36,418 nt of DNA from Streptomyces sp. Ru72 (GTDB lineage Bacteria; Actinomycetota; Actinomycetes; Streptomycetales; Streptomycetaceae): positions 1 through 36,418 of the forward strand of contig NZ_PQSR01000077.1 in NCBI RefSeq assembly GCF_002920635.1. Reading direction: 5' to 3'. Positions 24,909 to 33,474 of this stretch are shown piece by piece. A model generated the notes under the pieces. That model did no database searches. It was given only the letters and a program-made list of their open reading frames with translations, and was not told where the DNA came from. Each line of letters begins with the position of its first letter. Positions within the stretch are counted from its first letter, which is position 1. The position numbers and the translations under genes are program-made.

Positions 24909-24998
24909 ATGTCGAACGAGGTCATCAGACGACTTCGGCGGGCTGCCCTACTCCGGCCGGTACGCAACACAACGGTCCGTCACAAAGGAATGAGCCGC

Positions 24999-27617
24999 AT
25001 GCCTTCAGAAGCCGGAGTGCCGCGCAGAACCGTCCTCACAGCCCTTGGCGCCGCCTCCCTCGTCGGGACCTTCGCCGCTGCCGCTCCCGCCGGTGCCACC
25101 GAACTCACCGGCGCCACCCCAAGCGCCACTGCCGCGGACCTGCCCGCCGCAGCCGCCCACTGGGCCTTCGACGAAGGCTCCGGCACCTCCGCCGCCGACT
25201 CCTCCGGCAACGGTCGTACCGCGACGCTGCAGGGCGCGGCCGGGTGGGGCACCGGCAAGGTCGGCACCCACAGCCTGAGCCTCACCGCAGGCGGCAACGC
25301 CACGGCGTCCGGGCCGGCCCTCGACACCTCCAAGGCGTTCTCGGTGGGCGTGTGGGTCAACCTGGCTCAACTCGGCGGCTACCAGACCGCCGTCAGCATC
25401 GACGGCAAGGTCGTCAGCTCCTTCTACCTGGGGCTGCGCGACGACACCGGCACCTTCGCCTTCGCCCGGCTGAACTCGGACGCCACTCAGGGCGCCGCGG
25501 TGGCGGCCGCCGCTTCGGCACCCACCACCGACACCTGGACCCACCTGGTCGGCGTCAGCGACCCGACCGCCGGCGTCATCCGCCTCTACGTCAACGGAGT
25601 GCTGGAAGGCGAGACCGCCTACACCGCGGGCTGGGCCGGCAGCGGCGACACCGCCATCGGCCGTGCGCTCTACGGCGGTGGACACGTCGACCAGTGGCAC
25701 GGCCTGATCGACGACGTGTGGATGTTCCCGTCCGCTCTCACCTCCGACCAGGTCGCGGCGCTGGCCGGGGTCCCCGTGGAGAGCACGACGCCGCTGCTGA
25801 GCGTGGACGTCGGCAACCCCGCGCACGCCGTGTCCCCCATCCTCCCCGGCTTGATGTTCGAGGACATCAACCACTCCGGCGAGGGCGGCATCTACGCCGA
25901 ACTCGTGCAGAACCGCTCGATGATGGCCAGCGACACCACGCCCGTCCACTGGTCCGCCGTCGGCGCAGCGACCCTCGCACTCGACACCGCCACCCCGCTC
26001 AACGCCGCGCTCAACCGTTCCCTCAAGGTCGTGCTGCCGAGCAGTGCGGGACCCGGAAACCGGGCCGGCGTCGCCAACGACGGCTTCTGGGGCATACCCG
26101 TGCGGCCCGGAACCACCTACACCGCCCGGCTGTTCGCCAAGGCGTCGCGACGCCTCGGCCCGCTCACGGTGGCCATCGAGTCGGCGGACGGCGCGACGGT
26201 GTACGCATCCGCCCGTGTGCCCCACATCGGCACCGCCTTCCCCGGCCGCCCGTTCGAGCTGACCCTGCGCACCGGTTCGCGGACTCCCGTGGTCGGTGAC
26301 GCGAGGCTGACCGTCACCACGGCGGACCCCGCCGCCGCGGGCGAGACCCTGTGGCTCCAGCACGTGTCCCTCTTCCCGCCCACCTACAACAACCGGCCCA
26401 ACGGGCTGCGCATCGACCTGATGGAGAAACTGGTCGCCCTGAAGCCGAAGTTCCTGCGCTTCCCCGGCGGGAACTTCCTCGAGGGCAACACGATCGCGAC
26501 ACGGTTCAACTGGAAGACCACCATCGGTCCGGTCTGGGAACGCCCCGGCCACATGGACGACGCCTGGGGCTACTGGTCCACGGACGGCCTCGGACTCCTC
26601 GAATACCTGGAGTGGGTCGAGGACATGCACGCCCAGCCGGTACTCGCCGTCTTCGCCGGCTACTCGCTCAAGGGCGAACACGTCACCGGAGACGCCCTCA
26701 AGCCGTTCGTCCAGGACGCACTCGACGAGATCGAGTACATCACCGGCCCCGTCACCAGCACCTGGGGCGCGCGACGTGCCGCCGACGGGCATCCCGAGCC
26801 GTTCCCGCTGGAGTACGTGGAGATCGGCAACGAGGACTGGTTCGACTCCTCGGGGTCGTACAACGAGCGGTTCGCGGCCTTCTACGACGCGATCAAAGCG
26901 AGGTACCCGCATCTGAAGCTGATCGCCACGACGTCCGTGACGAGCCGCACGCCGGACCTGATCGACGAGCACTACTACCTCGCGCCATCCGCCGCCCAGG
27001 CCTCCACCCACAAGTACGACAACCGGGACCGCAGTTCGACGAAGGTGTTCGTCGGAGAGTGGGCCGCGCAGGAGGGCCGCCCCACACCCGACCTCAACGC
27101 GGCGCTCGGCGACGCCGCTTGGCTGGCCGGTCTGATCCGCAACTCGGACCAGGTCCTCATGGAGTGCTACGCGCCGCTCTTCTCGCACGTCAAGAACAAC
27201 GTGTGGGCCACCAACCTGATCGCCTACGACAACCTGACCAGCTACGCGTCGCCCAGCTACTGGGCACAGCACATGCTGACGAGCAGGCTCGGCAACACGG
27301 TGCTGCCGGCCACCGCGCGTGCGCTGCCCGGCCTCGCCACCGTGGCCACCCGCTCCGGGAACCGCCTCTACCTCGCGGTCGTCAACTCCGGGACGGAGAA
27401 GGTGAACGTGCCGGTCGAGCTGAAGGGCCTGGCCAAGGGGGTCAAGAGGCAGGCCACCGCGACGGTCCTGACCGGCCCTTCGCGCGCCACCACCAACACG
27501 CTGACCGAACCCGACATGTTGGTGCCCAGGACCAGCACCGTGACCGGCGCGGCAGCGTCCTTCACCAGCATCGTGCCACCGCTCTCGGTCACCGTACTCG
27601 AACTGGTCCTGACCTGA
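24999..27617 (+). CDS. Secreted LamG-GH51 alpha-L-arabinofuranosidase (Tat export)
   Basis: An 872-residue exported enzyme that releases terminal L-arabinofuranose from plant polysaccharides. The N-terminus has a twin-arginine motif (PRRTVLTALG, Arg9-Arg10) and a hydrophobic segment ending near AGA, so Tat export is likely. A LamG/concanavalin-like domain spans about 54-256 (HWAFDEGSGTSAADSSGNG, DDVWMFPSALTSDQVAAL). The GH51 part follows, with GLMFEDINHSGEGGIYAEL, FLRFPGGNFLEG, acid/base Glu612 in EIGNEDWF, nucleophile Glu687 in VFVGEWAAQ, and a C-terminal beta domain. ATG 24999 is chosen because AAAGGA is well spaced from it; the ATG at 24990 directly abuts that site. It appears to be monocistronic. 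Confidence 0.92.
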   Translation: MPSEAGVPRRTVLTALGAASLVGTFAAAAPAGATELTGATPSATAADLPAAAAHWAFDEGSGTSAADSSGNGRTATLQGAAGWGTGKVGTHSLSLTAGGNATASGPALDTSKAFSVGVWVNLAQLGGYQTAVSIDGKVVSSFYLGLRDDTGTFAFARLNSDATQGAAVAAAASAPTTDTWTHLVGVSDPTAGVIRLYVNGVLEGETAYTAGWAGSGDTAIGRALYGGGHVDQWHGLIDDVWMFPSALTSDQVAALAGVPVESTTPLLSVDVGNPAHAVSPILPGLMFEDINHSGEGGIYAELVQNRSMMASDTTPVHWSAVGAATLALDTATPLNAALNRSLKVVLPSSAGPGNRAGVANDGFWGIPVRPGTTYTARLFAKASRRLGPLTVAIESADGATVYASARVPHIGTAFPGRPFELTLRTGSRTPVVGDARLTVTTADPAAAGETLWLQHVSLFPPTYNNRPNGLRIDLMEKLVALKPKFLRFPGGNFLEGNTIATRFNWKTTIGPVWERPGHMDDAWGYWSTDGLGLLEYLEWVEDMHAQPVLAVFAGYSLKGEHVTGDALKPFVQDALDEIEYITGPVTSTWGARRAADGHPEPFPLEYVEIGNEDWFDSSGSYNERFAAFYDAIKARYPHLKLIATTSVTSRTPDLIDEHYYLAPSAAQASTHKYDNRDRSSTKVFVGEWAAQEGRPTPDLNAALGDAAWLAGLIRNSDQVLMECYAPLFSHVKNNVWATNLIAYDNLTSYASPSYWAQHMLTSRLGNTVLPATARALPGLATVATRSGNRLYLAVVNSGTEKVNVPVELKGLAKGVKRQATATVLTGPSRATTNTLTEPDMLVPRTSTVTGAAASFTSIVPPLSVTVLELVLT

Positions 27618-27662
27618 TCGGTCACCGCCCGACGCACCTGATTCCCGGCGCACGGCCCGATG

Positions 27663-28391
27663 TCAGGCCGGTTTCCCGCTCTCCGGAGGATCCTCCGCCG
27701 GGGCGGCGCTCCTCAGATGTTCCCGCAGCCACTGTTCGGTGTGGCTCACGTGCATCAGTGCGGCGGCCTGGCTGAGGGCGGCGTCACGGGTGCACAGGGC
27801 GTCGAAGATCGCCTCGTGTTCCGCGAGGGTCCTCCCTGCGGCCTGGTCGTCGACCAGGCCGCGCCAGATGCGGGCGCGCAGGGTGCGGCCCGAGATGCCT
27901 TCCAGCAGGGTGAGCAGTGTCTCGTTGCCCGTGGCCGAGACAACGGCGCGGTGGAAGGCCGCGTCGTGCGCGTTGAGCTGTTCCATGTCGTCGCGGGCCG
28001 CTCGCATGGCGTCCAGGTGCTGCTTGACCTGTGCCAGCTGGTCGTCGGTGATCCGGGTGGCGGCGAGAGCGGTGGCGACCGGTTCGAGGAGCCGGCGAAC
28101 CTCCATCAGGTCCAGCAGTGCCGCCGAGTCGCTCTGCAGCAGCTCGACCGCGCCGCCCAGGCCCTCGAGCAGCAGGCTCGGCTGGAGGCTGGTCACATAC
28201 GTGCCGTCGCCCCGTCGGACTTCGAGCACGCGGGCGACCGCGAGTGCTTTGACCGCCTCACGAGCCAGGTTCCGGGACAGGCCCAGCTGGGCCGCCAGCT
28301 CCGGCTCCGGAGGCAGCTTCGAACCCGGTGGCAGCGCACCGGTGCGGATGAGCTCACGGATCTGCTCAATGGCCTTGTCCGTCAGAGACAA
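27663..28391 (-). CDS. FadR-subfamily GntR regulator at the end of the sugar-acid operon
   Basis: A 242-residue regulator. The winged helix is KAIEQIRELIRTGALPPGSKLPPEPELAAQLGLSRNLAREAVKAL with wing RRGDGTYVTS; the FCD domain has MEVRRLLEPVATALAA, HDAAFHRAVVSATGN and AEHEAIFDAL. The TTG at 28391 is the best start, with GGAAGGGG 7 bases upstream, and it lies 26 bases inside the aldo/keto reductase gene, so the two are coupled. As the last gene of a long catabolic operon it probably represses that operon; the promoter and operator would lie beyond the right end of the window. It is a different branch from the regulator at 23760. Confidence 0.9.
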   Translation of the reverse strand: MSLTDKAIEQIRELIRTGALPPGSKLPPEPELAAQLGLSRNLAREAVKALAVARVLEVRRGDGTYVTSLQPSLLLEGLGGAVELLQSDSAALLDLMEVRRLLEPVATALAATRITDDQLAQVKQHLDAMRAARDDMEQLNAHDAAFHRAVVSATGNETLLTLLEGISGRTLRARIWRGLVDDQAAGRTLAEHEAIFDALCTRDAALSQAAALMHVSHTEQWLREHLRSAAPAEDPPESGKPA

Positions 28392-29415
28392 CGCGCACCC
28401 CTTCCGTCTCCCCCGGAGTGTTCTCCGCGCTGCTTCGCGTCGGGACGTCCGGCCTGATCAGGCCCTGGGTGCGAAGGTCGTCCCAGAGAACCTCCGGCAC
28501 GTGCCGACCGTGGAGTTCCACGTTGCGCCTGACCTGCTCCTGGTTCCTCATCCCCAGGGTGACGCTGATGATACTGGGATGGCTGAAGGGGAAAGCGATC
28601 GCGGCTGCGGGCAGGGTCGTGCCGTGCCGTTCGCAGACCTCGGCGATGGCCAGGGCACGGGCGACGAGCTCCGGCGGGGCGTCCTTGTAGTCGTACTTCA
28701 TGCCGGCTCTCGGACGGTCCTCGGAGAGCAGACCCGAGTTGAACACGCCGACGGCGACCACGGTCTTGCCGTGCTCCCGTGCGGCGGGCAGCACGTCGTC
28801 GAGCGCCGACTGGTCGAGGAGCGTGTAGCGTCCGGCCAGCATCACCACGTCGGCCGCGGTCTCGCGCAGGAAGCGGGCGAGCATGGCCGACTGGTTCATA
28901 CCGGCGCCGATCGCGCCGATCACGCCCTGGTCGCGCAGGTCCGCGAGGGCGGGCATGGCTTCGTCCGCCGCCTGCTGCCAGTGGTCGTCGGGGTCGTGCA
29001 GGTAGACGATGTCGAGGCGGTCCAGACCCGTACGCTCCAGCGTGGCGTCGATGGACCGGAGCACGCCGTCCCGGCTGAAGTCCCAGCGGCGGCGCAGGTC
29101 GTCCCGGACGACGAACCCCTCGCTGTCGACGCCCCGCGGCCGCTCGTTGGGGACGAGCAGCCGGCCCACCTTGGAGGAGACGACGTACTGCTTGCGGGGA
29201 CGGTCGCGCAGGGCGGCCCCCAGGCGCCGCTCGGAGAGGCCGAGCCCGTAGTGCGGCGCGGTGTCGAAGTACCGGATGCCGCTGTCCCAGGCCGCCTCGA
29301 TCGCGGCTGCCGCGTCCTGGACCGGTGTGACCCGATAGAGGTTGCCGATGACGGAGGCCCCGAAGCCCAGCTCGGTGACGTCGACGGTGGTGTTCGTGAT
29401 GTTCCGGTGTTGCAA
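28366..29415 (-). CDS. Aldo/keto reductase, probable L-fucose (D-threo-aldose) 1-dehydrogenase
   Basis: A 349-residue NAD(P)-dependent oxidoreductase expected to oxidise an aldose at C1 to its lactone. The tetrad residues are visible: Asp and Tyr in YFDTAPHYG, Lys in VVSSKVG, His in YLHDPDDHW. GNLYRVTPVQDAAAAIEAAW and GLGLSERRLG are typical of the D-threo-aldose dehydrogenase branch. The start is TTG at 29415, with GAGGAG 8 bases before it; no ATG is available close by. It lies 41 bases after the kinase gene and overlaps the regulator. In this operon it supplies the first step for the lactonase and enolase-family dehydratase. L-fucose, D-arabinose and L-galactose share the relevant configuration, so the natural substrate is open. 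Confidence 0.85.
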   Translation of the reverse strand: MQHRNITNTTVDVTELGFGASVIGNLYRVTPVQDAAAAIEAAWDSGIRYFDTAPHYGLGLSERRLGAALRDRPRKQYVVSSKVGRLLVPNERPRGVDSEGFVVRDDLRRRWDFSRDGVLRSIDATLERTGLDRLDIVYLHDPDDHWQQAADEAMPALADLRDQGVIGAIGAGMNQSAMLARFLRETAADVVMLAGRYTLLDQSALDDVLPAAREHGKTVVAVGVFNSGLLSEDRPRAGMKYDYKDAPPELVARALAIAEVCERHGTTLPAAAIAFPFSHPSIISVTLGMRNQEQVRRNVELHGRHVPEVLWDDLRTQGLIRPDVPTRSSAENTPGETEGVRVVSDGQGH

Positions 29416-29456
29416 GACGTGCTCCTCGGGTCCTACGGGTGGGACAGGGGCGCCGT

Positions 29457-30617
29457 TCAGCGCCTGACGGCGGCCGAGCCGCCCGCCGCGAGTGCTTCGA
29501 CCTCGCTGAGCGAGGCCATGGAGACGTCGCCGGGCGTGGTCATGGCCAGGGCGCCGTGCGCCGTGCCGTAGGCCAGGGCCCGCTTCAGACAGGCGACGGT
29601 GAGCGGGGCACCGGTCGGCTCGGCACCATCGAGCGGCTCGGAGGCGGGGCGCCGCAGCCGCGAGGGCTCCGGCCCGGACTCGCCCGTGGGTTCGTTCTCA
29701 GGCCCGGCGGCCGACGTCATCAGCCCGTAGATCAGCCCGGCCGCGAAGGCGTCGCCGGAGCCGATGCGGTCCAGGACCTGCAGACCGGGCATGTCGGGGC
29801 CCGCGACGAAGCCGGTCGCCGGTGACCAGGCCGCCGAGGACCAGTCGTTCACTCCTGCCGAAGGCACGCCGCGGAGCGTCGTGGCCAGTACCTTGACCTC
29901 GGGCAGCCGGTCGGCGACCTCGGCGAACGCCTCCGGCACCTCGTCCGCGCGGACGCGCACCGCGCCCGGGTACGGTCCGGTCAGGCCGAGGGCGCCCACC
30001 ACCACGTCGGCGTGCCGGGCGAGCCGCAGGTCCACCTCGCGTGCCCGTTCGGCGCCGCCACGGTCGGCCCAGAGGCTCGGGCGGTAGTTCGGGTCGTAGG
30101 AGACGGTGACGCCGTGCCGCCCTGCCGCGGCCATCGCCTCCTCGGCAACGTCCACCGTGGTGTCCGACAGGCCGGCGAAGATGCCGCCGGTGTGGAACCA
30201 GCGCGGGCCCCCGGCGAACAGGGAGTCCCAGTCGACGTCCCCCTTGCGCAGCTGGGACACGGCCGTGTTCGCGCGGTCACTGACACCCAGCGCGCCCCGG
30301 ATGCCGAAGCCCCGCTCCACGAAGTTCAGCCCGTTGCGGGCGGTGCGGCCGACACCGTCGTCGGGCACCCAGCGAATCAGTGACGTGTCCACACCGCCCT
30401 GGAGGATCAGGTCCTCGGCCAGCCTTCCGACCGCGTTGTCGACCAGGGCGGTCACGACGGCCGTGCGCAGGCCGAAGCAGCGGCGCAGTCCGCGTACGAC
30501 GTTGTACTCGCCGCCGCCCTCCCAGACGTGGAAGGTGCGGGCGGTGCGGATACGGCCCTCGCCGGGGTCGAAGCGGAGCATGACCTCGCCGAGGGCGACG
30601 ACCTCCGGGACGCTCAT
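29457..30617 (-). CDS. kdgK: PfkB-family sugar kinase, 2-keto-3-deoxygluconate kinase-like
   Basis: A 386-residue ribokinase-fold kinase. Residues 1-50 (VVALGEVMLRFDP, GGGEYNV) resemble KdgK, and GSGDAFAAGLIYG at 286-298 holds the catalytic Asp and anion hole. Just after this, residues about 301-340 are a Pro/Glu/Ser-rich insert (start TSAAGPENEPTGE) missing from typical KdgK; without it the length would be the usual 340-350. The ATG at 30617 overlaps the aldolase stop (ATGA), with GAGGAG 7 bases upstream. With the KDPG-type aldolase it suggests phosphorylation of a 2-keto-3-deoxy-hexonate at C6, which a 6-deoxy compound from L-fucose could not undergo. That bears on the pathway's true substrate. 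Confidence 0.85.
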   Translation of the reverse strand: MSVPEVVALGEVMLRFDPGEGRIRTARTFHVWEGGGEYNVVRGLRRCFGLRTAVVTALVDNAVGRLAEDLILQGGVDTSLIRWVPDDGVGRTARNGLNFVERGFGIRGALGVSDRANTAVSQLRKGDVDWDSLFAGGPRWFHTGGIFAGLSDTTVDVAEEAMAAAGRHGVTVSYDPNYRPSLWADRGGAERAREVDLRLARHADVVVGALGLTGPYPGAVRVRADEVPEAFAEVADRLPEVKVLATTLRGVPSAGVNDWSSAAWSPATGFVAGPDMPGLQVLDRIGSGDAFAAGLIYGLMTSAAGPENEPTGESGPEPSRLRRPASEPLDGAEPTGAPLTVACLKRALAYGTAHGALAMTTPGDVSMASLSEVEALAAGGSAAVRR

Positions 30618-31243
30618 CTCGTACTCCTCTCGACGGCCTCGGCGGTCAGCCGCCGGATCCTGTCGTAGTCGCCGCGCTCCAGGTGGCCGGTGGTCGCCAT
30701 CCAGCTGCCGCCGACGGCGAGGACCGCCGGGTGGGCGAGGTAGGCGGGCAGGTGCGCGGGGCCGATGCCTCCGGTCGGCACGAAGCGTGCCTGGGGAAAC
30801 GGGGCCGTCAGCGCCTTGAGCATCCCCGTGCCGCCGAGAGGCTCGGCGGGGAACAGCTTGACCGTGTCGAGGCCCGCGCGCAGAGCGCGCATCAGCTCCG
30901 TGGCCGTGGCGATGCCCGGTACCACGGGCACGTCGAGTGCGCGGCACGTGGCGACGACCTCGGCGTCGTACCCGGGGGAGACCACGAAGCGGGCCCCGGC
31001 CACGACGGCCCGCTCCGCCTGCTCGGGCGTGAGCACGGTGCCCGCGCCGACCGCCAGCCCGCCGTGCGCCGCCATCGCCTTCACCACCTGCTCGGCGTCC
31101 GCGGTACGGAAGGTGACCTCGGCACACCGGGCCCCGCCCGCCGCGAGCGCGTCGGCGAGCGGGCCGGCCGTCGCGACGGACGGAACCGTGAGCACGGGCA
31201 GGATCCGGGCGCCGGCCAGCACGGAGGCGAGGGACGCGGTCAT
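30614..31243 (-). CDS. eda: KDPG/KHG-type aldolase
   Basis: A 209-residue class I aldolase that cleaves a 2-keto-3-deoxy-aldonate (phosphate) to pyruvate and an aldehyde. The Schiff-base Lys129 is in DTVKLFPAE and the catalytic Glu42 in EVTFRT; GAGTVLT and VPTGGIG are also present. The ATG at 31243 overlaps the SDR stop (ATGA), and the stop overlaps the kinase start (ATGA). With the kinase it would complete an Entner-Doudoroff-like lower branch. Alone it could split 2-keto-3-deoxy-fuconate to pyruvate and lactaldehyde. Sequence alone does not decide which. Confidence 0.9.
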   Translation of the reverse strand: MTASLASVLAGARILPVLTVPSVATAGPLADALAAGGARCAEVTFRTADAEQVVKAMAAHGGLAVGAGTVLTPEQAERAVVAGARFVVSPGYDAEVVATCRALDVPVVPGIATATELMRALRAGLDTVKLFPAEPLGGTGMLKALTAPFPQARFVPTGGIGPAHLPAYLAHPAVLAVGGSWMATTGHLERGDYDRIRRLTAEAVERSTR

Positions 31244-32001
31244 CGGCCCAGCCATCCGCCGTCGACGGGCAGGACGGTGCCGTGGACGTAGGCGGCGGCG
31301 TCGGAGGCCAGGAACACGGTGGCGCCCGCGAGGTCGTGGGCGGTGCCCCAGCGTCCGGCGGGGATGCGGTCGAGGATGGCCTTGCTGCGGGCAGGGTCGT
31401 CCTGGAGGGCCTGCGTGTTGTCGGTGGCGATGTAGCCGGGTGCGATGGCGTTGACGTTGACGCCGTGCGGGGCCCACTCGTTGGCCAGTGCCTTGGTGAG
31501 TCCGGCGATGCCGTGTTTGGCGGCGGTGTACCCGGGGACGGTGATTCCGCCCTGGAAGCTGAGCAGCGACGCGGTGAAGATGATCTTTCCGTGGCCGCGG
31601 GACACCATCGCCCCGCCGACCGCACGCGACAGCGTGAACTGGGCGTTGAGGTTGACTTGGAGGACCAATTCCCAGTCGGTGTCCGGGTGTTCGGCGGCCG
31701 GGGACCGGCGGATCGTGCCCGCGTTGTTGACGAGGATGTCCACCGGCCGCTCGCGGCCGGCGAGGTCTGCGGCCAGAGCGCGTACGGCGTCGGGGTCGGC
31801 GAAGTCCGTCCGGATGGCCTCGAAGGTGCGTCCGGCGGCGGTGACGTCCTTCTCGACGTCGCTGCCGGATGTCTCCAGGGTGGCGCTGACGCCGATGACG
31901 TCCGCGCCGGCCTCGGCCAGCGCGCGGGCCATGGCCCGGCCGATGCCGCGCCGGGCGCCGGTGACGACGGCGAGCCGGCCGGTGAGGTCGAACAGAGACA
32001 T
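31240..32001 (-). CDS. kduD: Short-chain dehydrogenase, KduD-like (2-dehydro-3-deoxy-sugar acid dehydrogenase)
   Basis: A 253-residue Rossmann oxidoreductase. It shows TGARRGIG (NAD binding), NNAGTIRR, the catalytic Ser in FTASLLSFQGG, and YTAAKHG with Tyr and Lys. The length and the MSLFDLTGRLAVVTGA start are typical of KduD, which interconverts 2-keto-3-deoxygluconate and its 2,5-diketo form. It could equally be a 2-keto-3-deoxy-fuconate dehydrogenase. The ATG at 32001 comes one base after the preceding ADH stop (TGAGATG), with GGGAG upstream; the stop overlaps the aldolase ATG. Confidence 0.88.
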   Translation of the reverse strand: MSLFDLTGRLAVVTGARRGIGRAMARALAEAGADVIGVSATLETSGSDVEKDVTAAGRTFEAIRTDFADPDAVRALAADLAGRERPVDILVNNAGTIRRSPAAEHPDTDWELVLQVNLNAQFTLSRAVGGAMVSRGHGKIIFTASLLSFQGGITVPGYTAAKHGIAGLTKALANEWAPHGVNVNAIAPGYIATDNTQALQDDPARSKAILDRIPAGRWGTAHDLAGATVFLASDAAAYVHGTVLPVDGGWLGR

Positions 32002-32002
32002 C

Positions 32003-33040
32003 TCAGGCTCCCGTCGTGTCGGTGGCGCACTCCACCAGGATCTTCATCACGTCGCCGCCGCCCTCCAAGGCCCCGAAGGCCGCGGGCGCCTCGGTGAGTG
32101 GCACGACCTTGCTGATCAGCCGCTCGGCGGGAATCGTTCCGTCGGCCACCAGCGCCACCGCCTTCTCGAAGTCCGAGCGGTCGTAGAGCCGGGCTCCGAC
32201 GAGGGTGAGTTCCCGCCAGAAGAAGCGGTGCAGGTTCACCTCGCGGGGCCGGGGGTGGATCGCCACCAGGCACAGACGGCCGCGTACGCCCAGCACCTCC
32301 ACGGCGGTGTCGACACCGCCCGCCGCGCCGGAGACCTCGAAGGCGACCTCCGCGCCCGCTCCGCCGGTCCACCGCCGGACGAGTTCGGGCACGTCGTCGG
32401 CGGCCGGGTCCCAAACGGTCAGCCCCAACTCCTCGGCAAGGAGGCGGCGGTGGGTGCTCAGCTCCACCACCCGGACCTCGGCCCCGGCGGCCTGCGCGAC
32501 CAGCGCGATCAGGACGCCGACCGGTCCGCCGCCGACCACGACGACCTTCTCGCCCTCCCGTACCTGGGCCCGGCCCACGTCGTGCACGGCCACGGCCGTG
32601 GGCTCGACGAGTGCGGCCCGGTCCAGGGCGAGGGAGCCCGGCAGCCGGATGAGCGTCGACGCGGGCACCCTCCAGCGCTGCTGCATCGCGCCCGGTGAGT
32701 CGATGCCGATGAAGTCGAGGTTCTGGCAGATGTGCTGATGGCCCGCGCGGCATGCCGGGCAGGTGCCGTCCCAGCGCAGCGGCATCACGGTCACCGCGTC
32801 ACCGGGCTGCCAGCCCTCCACACCCGGACCGACGCGGACGACGCGGCCGGACATCTCGTGTCCGAGGACGGCGGGCGCGGCGACCCGGGCGTCCATGTCG
32901 CCGTGGAAGATGTGCAGATCGGTGCCGCAGATGCCGACGTAGGCGGGGGCCAGCTCCACCTCCCCGGGACCGGGGGCGGGGGCGTCGACGGCCGCCGTGT
33001 CCAGGGTGCGGGCGGCCGTGTAACGGACAGCGAGTGTCAT
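32003..33040 (-). CDS. Zinc-dependent alcohol dehydrogenase (sorbitol/threonine dehydrogenase-like)
   Basis: A 345-residue medium-chain dehydrogenase. The catalytic zinc site is in GICGTDLHIFHGD and GHEMSGRVV; the structural zinc loop reads WDGTCPACRAGHQHIC, with Asp where many relatives have the first Cys. The nucleotide fold is VVVVGGGPVGVLIA followed by VELSTHRR. The ATG at 33040 overlaps the FucU stop (ATGA). In sugar-acid operons such enzymes commonly oxidise or reduce a C5/C4 hydroxyl of a keto-deoxy acid, or a sugar alcohol. Together with the SDR it could move the keto group through a diketo intermediate (inference). A remnant of a close relative lies at 16478-16591. Confidence 0.88.
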   Translation of the reverse strand: MTLAVRYTAARTLDTAAVDAPAPGPGEVELAPAYVGICGTDLHIFHGDMDARVAAPAVLGHEMSGRVVRVGPGVEGWQPGDAVTVMPLRWDGTCPACRAGHQHICQNLDFIGIDSPGAMQQRWRVPASTLIRLPGSLALDRAALVEPTAVAVHDVGRAQVREGEKVVVVGGGPVGVLIALVAQAAGAEVRVVELSTHRRLLAEELGLTVWDPAADDVPELVRRWTGGAGAEVAFEVSGAAGGVDTAVEVLGVRGRLCLVAIHPRPREVNLHRFFWRELTLVGARLYDRSDFEKAVALVADGTIPAERLISKVVPLTEAPAAFGALEGGGDVMKILVECATDTTGA

Positions 33041-33474
33041 GGTGTCGTCAGGGTCCCTTCAGCGCGGACGCCGATGGTCAGCAGCAGGTTGGCGTACGTA
33101 CGGATGTCGGCGGTGACGATCGCCAGCGCCAGGTCGGGGGAGCGCGCGGCGTCGTAGAACGCGAACCGGTCCAGCGCCTCCACCGGTGCGGGCGCCAGCC
33201 GGGCGCGGTACTCGGCGATGGCCGGCGGCTCCGGTTCGCCCTCGGGCGGCACCATCACCTGTGCCGATTCCACCGGGACGGCCCGCAGAAGGACGTCGAG
33301 CACGGTGGTGACGTCCAGCAGGCCCGGCCTCAGGTTGAGATGGACGGTTCTGGCCCGCTCGCCGGTGGCCGTACTGGCGGGGTAGTGGCCGTCGGCGAGC
33401 AGGATGCGGGCGCCGTGACCGGCTCCGGCCAGGGCTTCGAGGATTCCGGGGTGCAGCAGTTCCGTCAGGAGCAC
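33037..33474 (-). CDS. fucU: RbsD/FucU-family mutarotase
   Basis: A 145-residue cytoplasmic protein of the FucU/RbsD fold that speeds anomer exchange of L-fucose or related pyranoses. The signature GHGARILLADGHYPAS near the N-terminus contains the conserved His and Asp, and VHLNLRPGLLDVTTVLDVLL follows. The GTG at 33474 has a strong ribosome binding site (AAGGAGGGG) and overlaps the lactonase stop by 10 bases. The stop overlaps the dehydrogenase ATG. The transporter operon uses an unrelated mutarotase family (17759-18106) for what may be a similar job. Confidence 0.88.
   Translation of the reverse strand: MLLTELLHPGILEALAGAGHGARILLADGHYPASTATGERARTVHLNLRPGLLDVTTVLDVLLRAVPVESAQVMVPPEGEPEPPAIAEYRARLAPAPVEALDRFAFYDAARSPDLALAIVTADIRTYANLLLTIGVRAEGTLTTP

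Larger units (their letters stand above)
24558..24998. other. 441-base intergenic region before the GH51 gene
   Basis: I see no convincing gene here. The first 280 bases contain only short repeats, such as CCGCTCGA twice near 24630-24642. The last 150 bases hold a promoter (24848-24875) and the palindrome GTCGTACGAC (24899-24908). An open frame on the minus strand (24598-24867) has low-complexity Arg/Pro-rich content and is not supported. Confidence 0.6.

Noticed and set aside
27653..27670. CGGCC/GGCCG hairpin between the convergent GH51 and GntR genes as a terminator
   Set aside because: The stem is 5 bp and partly inside the GntR coding end; not distinguishable from background G+C-rich pairing.
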